Below are positions 8,769 to 18,377 of a stretch of DNA of 64,000 bases, piece by piece. The notes beneath the pieces were generated by a model, which worked only from the letters and a program-made list of their open reading frames with translations, made no database searches and was not told the DNA's origin. Each line of letters opens with the position of its first letter. Position 1 is the first letter of the stretch. The stretch is from an uncultured Shewanella sp. Lineage in GTDB: Bacteria; Pseudomonadota; Gammaproteobacteria; Enterobacterales; Shewanellaceae. The stretch lies in contig NZ_CANMWS010000008.1 of assembly GCF_947501665.1 (NCBI RefSeq), positions 1 through 64,000 on the forward strand, written 5' to 3'. The position numbers and the translations under genes were made by a program.

Positions 8769-10631
8769 TTACACTTTAAACTGCTTCACTGCATCTTGTA
8801 AGTAAGTCGCTCTTGTATTCACTTCATTAGATGCTTGAGCATTTTGTGTGGCCACTTTTGATGACTCCTCGGCAATATCCCTAATAATCACCACGTTTTT
8901 ATTCACCTCAGATGCCACCATACTCTGCTCCTCTATAGCAGTGGCAATTTGCGTACTCATATCCATAATATTACTCACATCATTATTCATTTGCGCCAGT
9001 AAATCTCCAGCACTTTGTGCTTGTTTTGCACTTTCATTGCCTTGTTGCTGGCTTTCTTCCATTAAATTAACAATAGATTGAGTTCGCTTTTGTAATGTAT
9101 CGATAATAGATGATATTTCTTCTGTTGACTCCTGCGTTCGCATCGCTAAGCTTCTCACTTCATCGGCCACCACCGCAAAACCCCGACCTTGATCTCCTGC
9201 TCTTGCTGCTTCAATGGCTGCATTTAATGCTAATAAATTCGTTTGGTCAGCAATTTCTCTTATCACATCTAATACACTGCCTATTGTCTCACTATCTTTC
9301 TCAAGGGCTTTCACCACCTCTTGAGAATCATTGAGCTGGCTAGCTAAAGACTGTATTTTTTCAACGGTTATCACCATCCCTTGCTCGCCTTGTTGGGCAT
9401 TATCATGAGTGTTGTTAGCCTTATTCGCAGCCAGTTCTGTATTTTTTGCTATCTCTTCAATTGTTGCCCCCATTTCAGTAATTGCTGTGGCTAACATATC
9501 TGTTTCATCAAGCTGCTTTTCAACACCTTGTGATGCAATGAGTACGTTTTGAGATAAATTCTGACAAGCACTGGTCATGACTTCTCCTGAATCCACAACT
9601 TGCTCTATGACTTGCTGAAAACTGTCAATCATTCGATTAAAATGTAATGCAACTTGCCCAAGTTCATCATGAGTAGCAAGATCACAGCGTTGTGTTAAAT
9701 CCTTATTAACTTCTATTGCCGTGATCACTTTTGTCAGATGATTGACTGGCGCTATAATACTTCGAATAATAAAAAAAGTGGTCGCAAGTAAAACAATGGT
9801 AATCAATATTGCAACCAATAATCCCGTGATAAATGCTTCATTTTCTTGTTTATTAATGAGCCTTAGAGTCAATTCCTCCATCTCACTGAGTTTAATTTCT
9901 GTGGCTTGTATTGATTGATTCATTTCCCCCATCTTACCTACGTTTTCTGATAACCCTAACGAAACCGATTTATCAACCAACAAAGTAAAGTCATGCTGGT
10001 ATTCATTCATCTTTTGCTTCACTTGCTGTTTGTCAGTATTCGAAATATTCAATGTCATCAGTAGCGCGTTAAACGCCTGCATATTCTTATTAAACTTTTC
10101 CAAATAAACCAAATCCTTTCTCAGCATAAAATCTTTTTCATTACGCCTAAGCTGTAACATTTGCAGCATCAGCTCTGTCTGCTCTAACGCTTTAACAACT
10201 TCCTCAACTTCATGAACAGCACTGCGCAAGGTGCCGTACAAACCTGATGTTGGAGTGAATCCTATACTTTCATTTAATAAACTAACTTGATGAAAATTTT
10301 TAATATATTCCACCAAGTCATGATTGAATGCAGACAAGGGGGCTGTAGTAATATGATGATTATTTAATATGGTCTTAATTGCATCGATATGAGCCTTCAC
10401 CTTTTCACTGTTTTTAGCATGCTCATTAACGTATTCTAATGATAATCTCGACAAAAAATCTTTTTCATTTTGCCTTAAAACTAAGGTCTCTTTTTTAAGC
10501 GATATAATTTGCTGAGCAACTTGTGATAGTTCTTTTTGAATATGGCTAAAATAAAGCTGTAAGCTAAACATGGCAACTAATGCTGCAATCGATATAACAG
10601 CACTTAGCATAAGCTTATGACGAATTAACAT
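8769..10631 (-). CDS. methyl-accepting chemotaxis protein with HBM sensor domain
   Basis: A 620-residue transmembrane chemoreceptor. Layout: TM1 (about 8-27); a periplasmic helical sensor (about 28-265); TM2 (about 268-290); HAMP; and a cytoplasmic signalling domain with the hairpin-tip motif [20 protein letters not shown]. The sensor carries two copies of an RNEKDF segment ([16 protein letters not shown]) and two GLxxxxGxxxxM-type segments ([14 protein letters not shown] and [12 protein letters not shown]). That is the signature of the bimodular helical (HBM) domain; the best known HBM receptor, McpS, binds TCA-cycle acids. The ligand here is unknown. No che genes are adjacent. Confidence 0.93.
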   Translation of the reverse strand: MLIRHKLMLSAVISIAALVAMFSLQLYFSHIQKELSQVAQQIISLKKETLVLRQNEKDFLSRLSLEYVNEHAKNSEKVKAHIDAIKTILNNHHITTAPLSAFNHDLVEYIKNFHQVSLLNESIGFTPTSGLYGTLRSAVHEVEEVVKALEQTELMLQMLQLRRNEKDFMLRKDLVYLEKFNKNMQAFNALLMTLNISNTDKQQVKQKMNEYQHDFTLLVDKSVSLGLSENVGKMGEMNQSIQATEIKLSEMEELTLRLINKQENEAFITGLLVAILITIVLLATTFFIIRSIIAPVNHLTKVITAIEVNKDLTQRCDLATHDELGQVALHFNRMIDSFQQVIEQVVDSGEVMTSACQNLSQNVLIASQGVEKQLDETDMLATAITEMGATIEEIAKNTELAANKANNTHDNAQQGEQGMVITVEKIQSLASQLNDSQEVVKALEKDSETIGSVLDVIREIADQTNLLALNAAIEAARAGDQGRGFAVVADEVRSLAMRTQESTEEISSIIDTLQKRTQSIVNLMEESQQQGNESAKQAQSAGDLLAQMNNDVSNIMDMSTQIATAIEEQSMVASEVNKNVVIIRDIAEESSKVATQNAQASNEVNTRATYLQDAVKQFKV

Positions 10632-10757
10632 TCAATATCATCCCTATATTAATTATAAAATCCCAATAACATAGTGAACCTACAGCTCACTAACAAATTG
10701 AGTTAATTAGGATACAGCGGATGAAAGCGAAAAAAATGAAATTCATCATTGAGACTA

Positions 10758-11207
10758 TCAACCATGATATAGCATCAGGATAATGTTACGCCCTTGATCT
10801 CGATAACGTTTAAAAAGCCCCATCACGCCAGCGTCGACTTTTTGCATATCCACTAAAACAAAACCCAGAGATTCATAAAAGGGCTGTAAATGAACATAAG
10901 GAAAAGTATAAGTCTTATCGTCGAATCTACTCGACTGAAAATGCAATAAACAACGTGCAACGCCAACACCTTGATGCATCGGAGCCACAGCAACCCCTGC
11001 AAGTAACTTGAAATGCTCATAACGCCTAAGATATGCACATGCAACAAGCTCATTTTGTTGATATCGTACAATGGCACAATCTTCATGCCGCTTAGCCTTT
11101 CCACGAAAAGCAAAATAACGGTAAAACTTATTCGCTAATGGTAATTCTATATCTGTCAACCATTGCGATTTATAGTCAATCACCTTTACTCCCCCGTTAT
11201 AGTGCAT
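10758..11207 (-). CDS. GNAT-family N-acetyltransferase
   Basis: A 149-residue single-domain acyl-CoA acyltransferase. The acetyl-CoA loop reads VAPMHQGVGVARCLL (Q-x-x-G-V type motif A, about 86-100) and the C-terminal FYESLGF motif is typical. The substrate is unknown. ATG at 11207 has AAGGTGA six bases upstream; a later in-frame GTG after GGGGGAG is an alternative start. Confidence 0.83.
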   Translation of the reverse strand: MHYNGGVKVIDYKSQWLTDIELPLANKFYRYFAFRGKAKRHEDCAIVRYQQNELVACAYLRRYEHFKLLAGVAVAPMHQGVGVARCLLHFQSSRFDDKTYTFPYVHLQPFYESLGFVLVDMQKVDAGVMGLFKRYRDQGRNIILMLYHG

Positions 11208-11342
11208 GTTTTATCACCTTTTGGAATTAGCTCTTTTACACTAACACTTTTATTTATATCGGCTATAATTTTACAGCATTTCATTTAAAACAAGGTAATT
11301 CATTCTAATTAAAAAGAATGAGCATCATAAGGACATGACAAA

Positions 11343-12392
11343 ATGAAGATATTGACTTTTATTATACTTACCTTTTTCTCAATATATAGCCATGCACACT
11401 TTAAAGGCGAGACACTAATCTATGCTCAATTGCTTACCGATCCACATTTGTCCAATATAAAGTTAGGTGCAAAAGCCATGCACCATCAGCTCCCTTATAA
11501 TCAAGCCCTTTGGGATTTAACCGCTTACACACTTTGGCACACGATTCATCATGCCAATTCAGATCATGATGAATTTGATGACACCAACGCTTGGCTCATC
11601 AAAGCTATCACAGAATATGACAATCCTAGATATCGCGCATTATTAGTTGAACTCAATAGCCAAAAGCAATCCAGCAAAATTAAACGTTACCTAAAAAAAG
11701 GACTCAAAACACTACCTAAAGGTTCTCAAGACTCTTTTAATATTAACACTTATCAAGTCATCGATATCAGTACTATTCAGCCTCAGCAACACGCGACAAA
11801 AGCACTTTTTCAACAATTACAATTGGGAAGCACCTTAGATGATGTCTTAAAGGCACTTGGAGAGCCTAATGGTGTTGGTCAATACCTTAATAACAAGTTT
11901 CGTTTTTTTATTGGCAACCAGACAATTCAAAACCTTCGCCTCACCTATAGTGATATAGGCTCTATGGAACTGAGATTTTATGAAAATAAATGGGTAGTAG
12001 ACAAAAAATCATTGCAAGCCAGCCAAAGCATTACTGCACTTAAACCACAATATCAAGACCTAGTTTCTAGACTGATCAGCAATGATGCCCCTCAGATAAA
12101 AGCAGCAGCAAGAGAAGCAATGGCACTGCCTTTATCGGATCAACAATCATTGGATTTACTTGCTCAATATCTGTGGGACAATAGACAAACACAAGATAAA
12201 TATATGGCTGACTCAATGGCTTGGTTATGTAAAGTATTGGGACACAGTAATAATGGGCGCTATAAAACATTCTTAGAAACGTTAGCAGCCAGCAATGCCC
12301 ACGAGAAAATTGCACATTATGCCGAAGGCTCAGCAGAAAAACTTATATATCAGGCCAATGGCTTTACTCCTAACATTCCGACTCGTTCTTAG
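11343..12392 (+). CDS. secreted protein with BamE-like centre and duplicated helical repeats, paralog 1
   Basis: A 349-residue protein with a cleavable signal peptide (MKILTFIILTFFSIYSHAH). I do not recognise a named family. Residues about 25-125 (LIYAQLL...AKAMHH...LWDLTAYTLW...DDTNAWLIKAI) and about 235-335 (DLVSRLI...AAREAM...LLAQYLW...DSMAWLCKVLG) look like two copies of one alpha-helical repeat unit. Between them, about 155-225, is a segment starting LGSTLDDVLKALGEPNG, then beta-rich, resembling a SmpA/OmlA (BamE) domain. It is followed by a paralog of the same layout at 12555. AAGGAC lies about nine bases before the ATG. Inference: a periplasmic or outer-membrane-associated protein. Confidence 0.8.
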   Translation: MKILTFIILTFFSIYSHAHFKGETLIYAQLLTDPHLSNIKLGAKAMHHQLPYNQALWDLTAYTLWHTIHHANSDHDEFDDTNAWLIKAITEYDNPRYRALLVELNSQKQSSKIKRYLKKGLKTLPKGSQDSFNINTYQVIDISTIQPQQHATKALFQQLQLGSTLDDVLKALGEPNGVGQYLNNKFRFFIGNQTIQNLRLTYSDIGSMELRFYENKWVVDKKSLQASQSITALKPQYQDLVSRLISNDAPQIKAAAREAMALPLSDQQSLDLLAQYLWDNRQTQDKYMADSMAWLCKVLGHSNNGRYKTFLETLAASNAHEKIAHYAEGSAEKLIYQANGFTPNIPTRS

Positions 12393-12554
12393 CAAGAAAA
12401 ATATAACTCTGTAAACAGCGACTATCTTATTAATAAGACTCTGACTAAGTTGATTATTAAATAGAATTAAGACATCATACCGACTCAAAAATGTAAAATA
12501 AATAACAATAAAAAGATGCACAAATGAGTATTTTGTGTGTACGGAGACCCACTC

Positions 12555-13595
12555 ATGAAAATAGCCGCTATTTTCTTATTTGCCTTATTGTCATTACTGT
12601 CTTTTACAAGTAATGCTTCTTTTAAAGATAAACAGCTCATTTATGCAAAGCTATTACAAAGCCAGAACCTAGCAGATGTTAAACTTGGTGCAAAAGCCAT
12701 GCACCATGAACTGCCTGATAATCCCGAACTTTGGGATTTAATGGCTTACACTCTATGGACAATAAATACCAGTGCAGATCAAGAACATGATGAATTTGAT
12801 GATACAAATGCTTGGCTCATCAAAGCATTCACTGAATATAATCATCCTGAATACAAAGACTTTCTCGCACAGCTACTCAATAAAAAGCAGCCAAACAAAA
12901 TTAAACGATATTTGAAAAAAGCCCTCAGAAATATTGACAGCTATACTGGAACATCTTTTAAAATTAATGAATATCAAGTACAAGAGCTGATAGTTTTTCC
13001 AAATAAGCTAGCCAATTCAGAAAAGTTTAAACAAATAGATCTTGGCAGTACATTGGCTCAAATTGTAAATATACTGGGCCAACCCGATGGCGTTGGTCAA
13101 TATTTACATTATAAACGCCGTATATTTATCGGTACCCAAACATTCCAAAACTTACGTATTATGTATACAGATTTGGGTTCAATGGAACTCAGGTATGATA
13201 AAAACAAATGGACTTTGGACAAGAAATCATTTCAATCTACCCAGAATATAGCCAATATAACGCCTCAATTTCAGGATTTACTATCACGTTTAATCAGTAA
13301 TGATGCTCCTCAAATCAAATCCGCTGCAAGAGAAGCGATTCAACTCCCTTTAACTCAACCTGATGTACTCGATCATGTGGCTCAATATATTTGGGATAAT
13401 AAAAATACAGACGATCGTTATCTCGCTGACTCACTTGCATGGTTATGTAAGGTATTAGGTAAAAGTCAAAATGGAAGATATAAAGTCTTTATGGAAACCT
13501 TATCCCATAGTGATGCCCATAAAAAAATCATTAAATATGCTCGCGGACCTGCTAAGAATTTACCTTCAGCGGATAGTCAATTTATGCCCAGTTAA
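12555..13595 (+). CDS. secreted protein with BamE-like centre and duplicated helical repeats, paralog 2
   Basis: A 346-residue paralog of the preceding gene over its whole length, with a signal peptide (MKIAAIFLFALLSLLSFTSN-ASF). The same three parts are present: helical repeat with LGAKAMHHELPDNPELWDL and DEFDDTNAWLIKAF, a central LGSTLAQIVNILGQPDGVGQ segment, and a second helical repeat with SRLISNDAPQIKSAAREAI and DSLAWLCKVLGKSQNGRYK. I start it at the ATG at 12555 because ACGGAG lies eight bases upstream; a GTG 18 bases earlier precedes that site. The gap to paralog 1 is 162 bp, so it may be cotranscribed or have its own promoter. Function unknown. Confidence 0.8.
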   Translation: MKIAAIFLFALLSLLSFTSNASFKDKQLIYAKLLQSQNLADVKLGAKAMHHELPDNPELWDLMAYTLWTINTSADQEHDEFDDTNAWLIKAFTEYNHPEYKDFLAQLLNKKQPNKIKRYLKKALRNIDSYTGTSFKINEYQVQELIVFPNKLANSEKFKQIDLGSTLAQIVNILGQPDGVGQYLHYKRRIFIGTQTFQNLRIMYTDLGSMELRYDKNKWTLDKKSFQSTQNIANITPQFQDLLSRLISNDAPQIKSAAREAIQLPLTQPDVLDHVAQYIWDNKNTDDRYLADSLAWLCKVLGKSQNGRYKVFMETLSHSDAHKKIIKYARGPAKNLPSADSQFMPS

Positions 13596-13616
13596 TTCCA
13601 CCTTTAAATTGATAAT

Positions 13617-13645
13617 AAAAAACCAGCGTTATGCTGGTTTTTTTA
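13617..13645. terminator. bidirectional terminator between paralog 2 and lysS
   Basis: AACCAGC (13621-13627) / GCTGGTT (13633-13639), with T-runs outward on both strands, so it serves the plus-strand paralogs and minus-strand prfB-lysS. Confidence 0.8.
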
Positions 13646-13660
13646 TTATTTACAAGAAGC

Positions 13661-13687
13661 ATCGTTAAGCAATCAGAGCTTAACGAT
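13661..13687. repeat. perfect inverted repeat downstream of lysS
   Basis: ATCGTTAAGC (13661-13670) / GCTTAACGAT (13678-13687), a 10-bp stem with a 7-nt loop, 25 bp past the lysS stop. No T-run follows at once; it may act with the bidirectional terminator or protect the mRNA end. Confidence 0.55.
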
Positions 13688-13711
13688 ACTCCAACAATAT
13701 CCCATTTAGCA

Positions 13712-15214
13712 TTAGCCTTGTGGGCGCATCGCTGGGAATAAAATCACATCACGAATCGTGTGCGTATTTGTAAACAACATCACTAGACGGTCAATACCAA
13801 TCCCTTGCCCAGCGGTTGGTGGTAAACCATGCTCAAGAGCTGTAATGTAATCGGCATCATAAAACATCGCTTCATCATCGCCTGCATCTTTAGCATCCAC
13901 TTGTGCTTTAAAGCGGTTATCTTGATCTTCTGCATCATTAAGCTCAGAGAAACCATTTGCCACTTCACGGCCGCCAATAAAGAACTCAAATCTATCGGTA
14001 ATGAAGTGATTATCATCATTACGACGTGCTAATGGTGAAATATCAGCAGGGTATCCAGTGATGAAAGTAGGCTGCATCAATTGAGGCTCTGCGGTTTCAC
14101 CAAAAATTTCTTCAAGCAGTTGCCCACAGGTCCAGAACTTCTCTATGGTCATGCCTAAATCTTTTGCTAAATTGCGCATAAACTCAACATCTTTGACTTC
14201 TTCATAAGTCATGGACTGAATAGTGGCGTTATCTGGATTATATTTCTTAATCGCATCTAACATGCTTAAACGCGTATAAGGGCCACCAAAATCAATCGTA
14301 TGTTCGCCATAAGGTAGTTTGGGTGAGCCACAAAGATCGGTCGCAATAGAACTTAACATTTCCTCGGTTAAATCCATTAAATCTTTGTAATCTGCATAGG
14401 CCATATAGAATTCCATCATAGTGAATTCTGGATTATGACGTGGCGATAAACCTTCATTACGGAAATTTCGGTTAATTTCAAACACACGCTCAAAACCACC
14501 CACAACAAGGCGTTTAAGGTAAAGCTCAGGTGCAATACGTAAATACATTTGAATATCGAGCGCATTATGATGCGTTTCAAATGGACGAGCCGATGCGCCA
14601 CCTGGAATGGTATGCATCATCGGTGTTTCCACTTCCATAAACTCTTTCTTAACCATGAAATTACGAATAGCCGATACGACTTTCGAGCGCATGATAAACG
14701 CCTCACGGGATTCTTCATTGACAATCAAATCAACATAACGCTGGCGATAGCGGGTTTCTTGATCCGTTAATCCATGAAATTTTTCAGGTAATGGACGTAA
14801 TGCTTTGGTCAATAACTGATAATCTTCCATATTGACATACAGATCACCTTTACCCGATAAATGCAGCTGACCTGTGACACCAATAATGTCACCGATATCT
14901 AACCCTTGAAACTTCGCCTTAAGCTCCTTTTGCACGTCTTTGGCTGCATAAGCTTGAATACGGCCACTCACATCTTGCAAAACAAGAAATGGTCCACGTT
15001 TAGCCATAACACGGCCTGCAATGCTAACTTGATGACCTAATGCTTCTAGCTCTTCCTTGGTGTTGCTTCCAAACTCAGCCTGTAAATCCGCAGCTTTGTG
15101 TTTTCGCTCAAAATTATTTGGGTGACCATTGGCAGGACATTGAGTGCGAATGTGCTCAAGTTTGGCACGACGCTCAGCAATTAACTTATTCTCATCTTGT
15201 ACTTGTTCAGTCAT
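13712..15214 (-). CDS. lysS: lysyl-tRNA synthetase (class II)
   Basis: Charges tRNA-Lys in the cytoplasm. The 500-residue protein has an N-terminal OB-fold anticodon-binding domain (about 60-145, with [12 protein letters not shown]) and a class II catalytic core with motif 2 ([20 protein letters not shown]) and motif 3 ([14 protein letters not shown]). Length is normal. It follows prfB by 120 bp on the same strand, the conserved prfB-lysS order. Confidence 0.97.
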   Translation of the reverse strand: MTEQVQDENKLIAERRAKLEHIRTQCPANGHPNNFERKHKAADLQAEFGSNTKEELEALGHQVSIAGRVMAKRGPFLVLQDVSGRIQAYAAKDVQKELKAKFQGLDIGDIIGVTGQLHLSGKGDLYVNMEDYQLLTKALRPLPEKFHGLTDQETRYRQRYVDLIVNEESREAFIMRSKVVSAIRNFMVKKEFMEVETPMMHTIPGGASARPFETHHNALDIQMYLRIAPELYLKRLVVGGFERVFEINRNFRNEGLSPRHNPEFTMMEFYMAYADYKDLMDLTEEMLSSIATDLCGSPKLPYGEHTIDFGGPYTRLSMLDAIKKYNPDNATIQSMTYEEVKDVEFMRNLAKDLGMTIEKFWTCGQLLEEIFGETAEPQLMQPTFITGYPADISPLARRNDDNHFITDRFEFFIGGREVANGFSELNDAEDQDNRFKAQVDAKDAGDDEAMFYDADYITALEHGLPPTAGQGIGIDRLVMLFTNTHTIRDVILFPAMRPQG

Positions 15215-15334
15215 CTTCTTATCTCGTCAATGTTACAGATCACACCATATCAATGGATCAGGATTTACTTTTCTTACTACAACTCAAGGAAGTGCAGCGA
15301 TAAAGCCTCTATTATTAACACCTATGGTTAACGC

Positions 15335-16433
15335 TTAAAGGCCTGATTTTAGACTCGCTTCAATAAACTTATCTAAATCACCATCGAGTACACTTTGGGT
15401 GTTACGGTTCTCGACACCGGTTCTTAAATCTTTAATACGCGCATCATCTAACACGTATGAACGAATTTGACTGCCCCAGCCAATATCCGATTTTGCATCT
15501 TCAGCTGCCTGTTTATCGGCATTTTGTTTCAGCATTTCCAATTCAAATAACTTGGCTTTTAATTGCTTCATGGCCGAATCACGGTTTTTATGCTGTGAAC
15601 GATCGTTTTGACATTGCACCACAGTATTGGTGGGAACATGGGTAATACGAATAGCCGATTCTGTTTTGTTCACGTGCTGACCACCGGCGCCAGATGCACG
15701 ATACGTGTCTATTCTTAAATCAGCTGGATTGATATCAATTTCAATAGAGTCGTCAATCTCAGGATACACAAAAACAGAACAAAAAGAGGTATGGCGCCTG
15801 CCCGTTGAATCAAATGGCGATTTACGCACTAAACGATGCACGCCGGTTTCCGTTCTCAGCCAGCCAAAGGCATATTCACCTGTAAACTTAATGGTAGCGC
15901 CTTTAATGCCTGCCACATCACCATCTGTCACTTCGATTAATTCAGGTTTAAAGCCGTGCGCTTCCCCCCAACGTAAGAACATTCGCAACACCATATTGGC
16001 CCAATCTTGCGCCTCCGTTCCACCGGATCCCGATTGAATATCTAAGTAGCAGTCAGCTAAATCATGGGGGCCTGAAAACATGCGGCGAAACTCGAGTTCT
16101 TCGAGACGTTTTTCTAGTTCATTAAGTTCTGTACCAGCATCATTGAAAGTTTCTTCATCTTCCTCTTCTACCGCCAGCTCAACTAAATCTTCAACATCAA
16201 CAAGACCTGCATCCATATCATCGATGGTTTTGACTACCGCTTCTAATGCTGAACGCTCTTTACCTAATGCTTGTGCATTATTCGGATCATTCCATACTTC
16301 TGCACTTTCAAGCTCACGGCTGACTTCTTCTAAACGCTCTTTTTTTGCATCGTAGTCAAAGATACCCCCGAAGGAGTAAGGTACGATCCGCGAGCTCTTT
16401 GACTTTAAATTTTATCGGATTTACTTCAAACAT
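15335..16433 (-). CDS. prfB: peptide chain release factor 2, with programmed +1 frameshift
   Basis: RF2 ends translation at UGA and UAA. The gene begins with ATG at 16433, runs 25 codons to CTT, meets an in-frame TGA (16356-16358), and continues in the +1 frame to 15335, giving 365 residues, exactly the E. coli length. The slippery segment GGGGGTATCTTTGAC is as in E. coli. The main body has the GGQ catalytic loop ([15 protein letters not shown]) and SPF anticodon-mimic ([14 protein letters not shown]). The shift is an autoregulatory device: low RF2 slows termination at TGA and raises shifting. No strong ribosome site precedes the ATG. Confidence 0.96.
16353..16372 (-). promoter_or_regulatory. 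RF2 programmed frameshift site
   Basis: Minus strand CGGGGGTATCTTTGACTACG: an internal SD-like G-rich stretch three bases before CTT-TGA-C. The TGA is the RF2 stop codon at which +1 slippage occurs. Confidence 0.93.
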
Positions 16434-16618
16434 GGGCTAATCTACTTTTATTTTGGGTTGCACGGATAGAAAACCGCCTATTTTAACCTAAGCAGATCAT
16501 TAAACCTAGCGGGGAAAGGAAGAAATCAAGAATAGTTTTGAAGAATATTTTGACGTGTCAATGGACACGTAATAATGTCTCATGAGAAATAGAGCCACAA
16601 TGAAAAATTGATGTTCTT

Positions 16619-17068
16619 CTATTTCTCACCATTCAAAACCTGATAAAGTTGGTCACAGGTTTGCTTAAATGTCGCCAAATCCATATCCATGCCCTGGATT
16701 TTACATTTCATCATTTCAGGTATAGATTGCGCCTTACCTTTTAACAAGCAACCTTGCTCAGTTAAATTCAAAACTCGCATCCGCTCGTCTTCTTTGCTTC
16801 GTGCACGAATAACCAATCCTTTGCCTTCTAAGCGTTTGAGTAAAGGGGTTAAGGTTCCCGAATCTAAATGCAATTTTTCACCCAAAATTTTTACGCTAAT
16901 GCCGTCATGTTCCCACAGTACCAACATGGCCAAATATTGAGAATAAGTGAGCTCCAGCACCTCTAGCAAAGGACGATATGTCCTCACCATCGCATTTGCA
17001 GCACTATAAAGAGAGAAACAGATTTGATTATCTAAGCTAAGTGACTCATTTTTTCTCATGTCAGACAT
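16619..17068 (-). CDS. OhrR-type MarR-family organic peroxide sensor
   Basis: A 149-residue MarR protein. The N-terminal NQICFSLYSAANA places a Cys at about residue 17, the peroxide-sensing Cys of OhrR; the winged helix has LHLDSGTLTPLLKRLEGKGL and the wing RARSKEDERMRVLNLT. OhrR represses ohr and is released when the Cys is oxidised by organic hydroperoxides. No ohr gene is adjacent. ATG at 17068 has GGAGG four bases upstream. A candidate operator lies 37 bp upstream of the start. Confidence 0.87.
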   Translation of the reverse strand: MSDMRKNESLSLDNQICFSLYSAANAMVRTYRPLLEVLELTYSQYLAMLVLWEHDGISVKILGEKLHLDSGTLTPLLKRLEGKGLVIRARSKEDERMRVLNLTEQGCLLKGKAQSIPEMMKCKIQGMDMDLATFKQTCDQLYQVLNGEK

Positions 17069-17376
17069 ATGCCCTCCTTCAACATAATAAAAACTCACTA
17101 ATATGATTGCGCACAATCTAGTTTAGTTCAAGGGAAAAACACTCAAACAAGATATATTCTCCTTCACGCTAAGAAAATAATCATTCTTTTATCTCTTTTT
17201 ATAAACGGACAAACTGAGTGAGAAAATCTACATGGATCACAGTGTTGAATGAATAGAGGCTTAAGAGAGGAGCGCTGCCCAAAACGGGCAGCTAAAAACA
17301 ACGCTAGCACAACATATCAACTTACAAAAAACCTATTTAATTTAATCGACTAAAAATAAATATTGACTATTTAAAT
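17069..17376. other. ohrR upstream region
   Basis: About 308 bp. Holds the candidate OhrR operator and an inverted repeat GCTGCCC (17274-17280) / GGGCAGC (17286-17292) with a 5-nt loop and no T-run on either strand. No gene seen. Confidence 0.5.
17105..17118. promoter_or_regulatory. candidate OhrR operator
   Basis: GATTGCGCACAATC, an almost perfect palindrome (only the centre departs), 37 bp upstream of the ohrR start. It resembles the ATTGCGCGCAAT-type sites bound by OhrR proteins, so it suggests autoregulation. Assigned by motif and position. Confidence 0.5.
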
Positions 17377-17541
17377 CTACTCTTCTACTTGGCAAAGTGT
17401 AGGCAGTCCAGGGCACGACTCAGGCATGTCATCAATAGATACTTTTTCAGTCATAGGAAGCGCCAAAGTCGTAGAGCAAAATAAGCCAGCAGCCATTAAT
17501 ACTGTCATCTTTTTCATTAACGATAAAAATATCATTCTCAT
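17377..17541 (-). CDS. small secreted peptide, 54 residues, unknown
   Basis: Short reading frame starting MRMIFLSLMKKMTVL, with AAGGAT seven bases before the ATG. Residues 1-29 form a good signal peptide (basic start, hydrophobic VLMAAGLFCSTTLAL). The mature part is about 25 residues, acidic, and has a Cys pair in ESCPGLPTLCQVEE. I do not recognise it. It is on the same strand as and upstream of ohrR. Support comes from the ribosome site and signal peptide; conservation was not tested. Confidence 0.6.
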   Translation of the reverse strand: MRMIFLSLMKKMTVLMAAGLFCSTTLALPMTEKVSIDDMPESCPGLPTLCQVEE

Positions 17542-18377
17542 TTCGAATATCCTTTTTTGTTATTACTATTATTTATAATCAGAGTGCAGGGTAAGCAGCG
17601 TTCGAAATAAAATCGCAAACTTAATATATAACATTAAAAAAAGTTTTATATTATACCCTCAACTAAACTCACTCGAATCATAGCACTAAAATTAAGTGTC
17701 ACTTTCATCACATCATTTAATAGCACTACTATCCCGCGACTAAATTAACAAAACAATAACTTTTAGCGGGCTATTTCATGTATTATTCGCTTATGAGCTA
17801 AAATCACAATAATGACACAATAAAAACACATAAAACAGTAGCATCCCCATGAAACCTCAGCCGATAAGTGATTGTATAGCAATACTGACTCAAACAACTG
17901 AGCGAGAAACGAGATAAAAGCAGTACAAACGGGCAGTATGAGTTTAGACTGAGCAAAAATAGTATTGCTCATAGCCAACATAAAATATTAGGAATATTCA
18001 AAAAGTAAATGGTAATATTGATTAAAAAGATAAATGAAGGAGACAGAGTTATCTCAAGTTATAGCCTGATACTAAAAGTGATACCAACTCGTAATAATTA
18101 CTTAAGTAAAAGTTTTCAAAGGCTGAATATATCCTTTTAAAAACAGAAACGCTGTATTATCAGATAACCTGCATATTTAGGGGCTTATAAATCAAACAAA
18201 ATATCTGATAACCTTATATTAGGTACGTATTTAGTTACACATGTAGTAATGAAGAGCCTAGACTTCAGGTTTTCTGACACTAGGCAGCTAAATTAAAATA
18301 CAGCTTCTCTAAGATTATGCTCATAAGTGACACGCATTTTAATCAATGCCTTCACTTTCGACACTCCCCCTACTATC
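17542..18377. other. AT-rich intergenic region, no firm gene
   Basis: About 836 bp. A minus-strand frame at 17763-17981 could encode a 72-residue peptide with two hydrophobic segments, but it has no ribosome site, so I do not call it. Nothing else seen. Confidence 0.5.

Noticed and set aside
17274..17292. Intrinsic terminator near ohrR
   Set aside because: The 7-bp hairpin has no T-run on either strand.
17763..17981. 72-residue hydrophobic frame on the minus strand
   Set aside because: No ribosome site and no recognisable family; kept only as a note in the gap entry.
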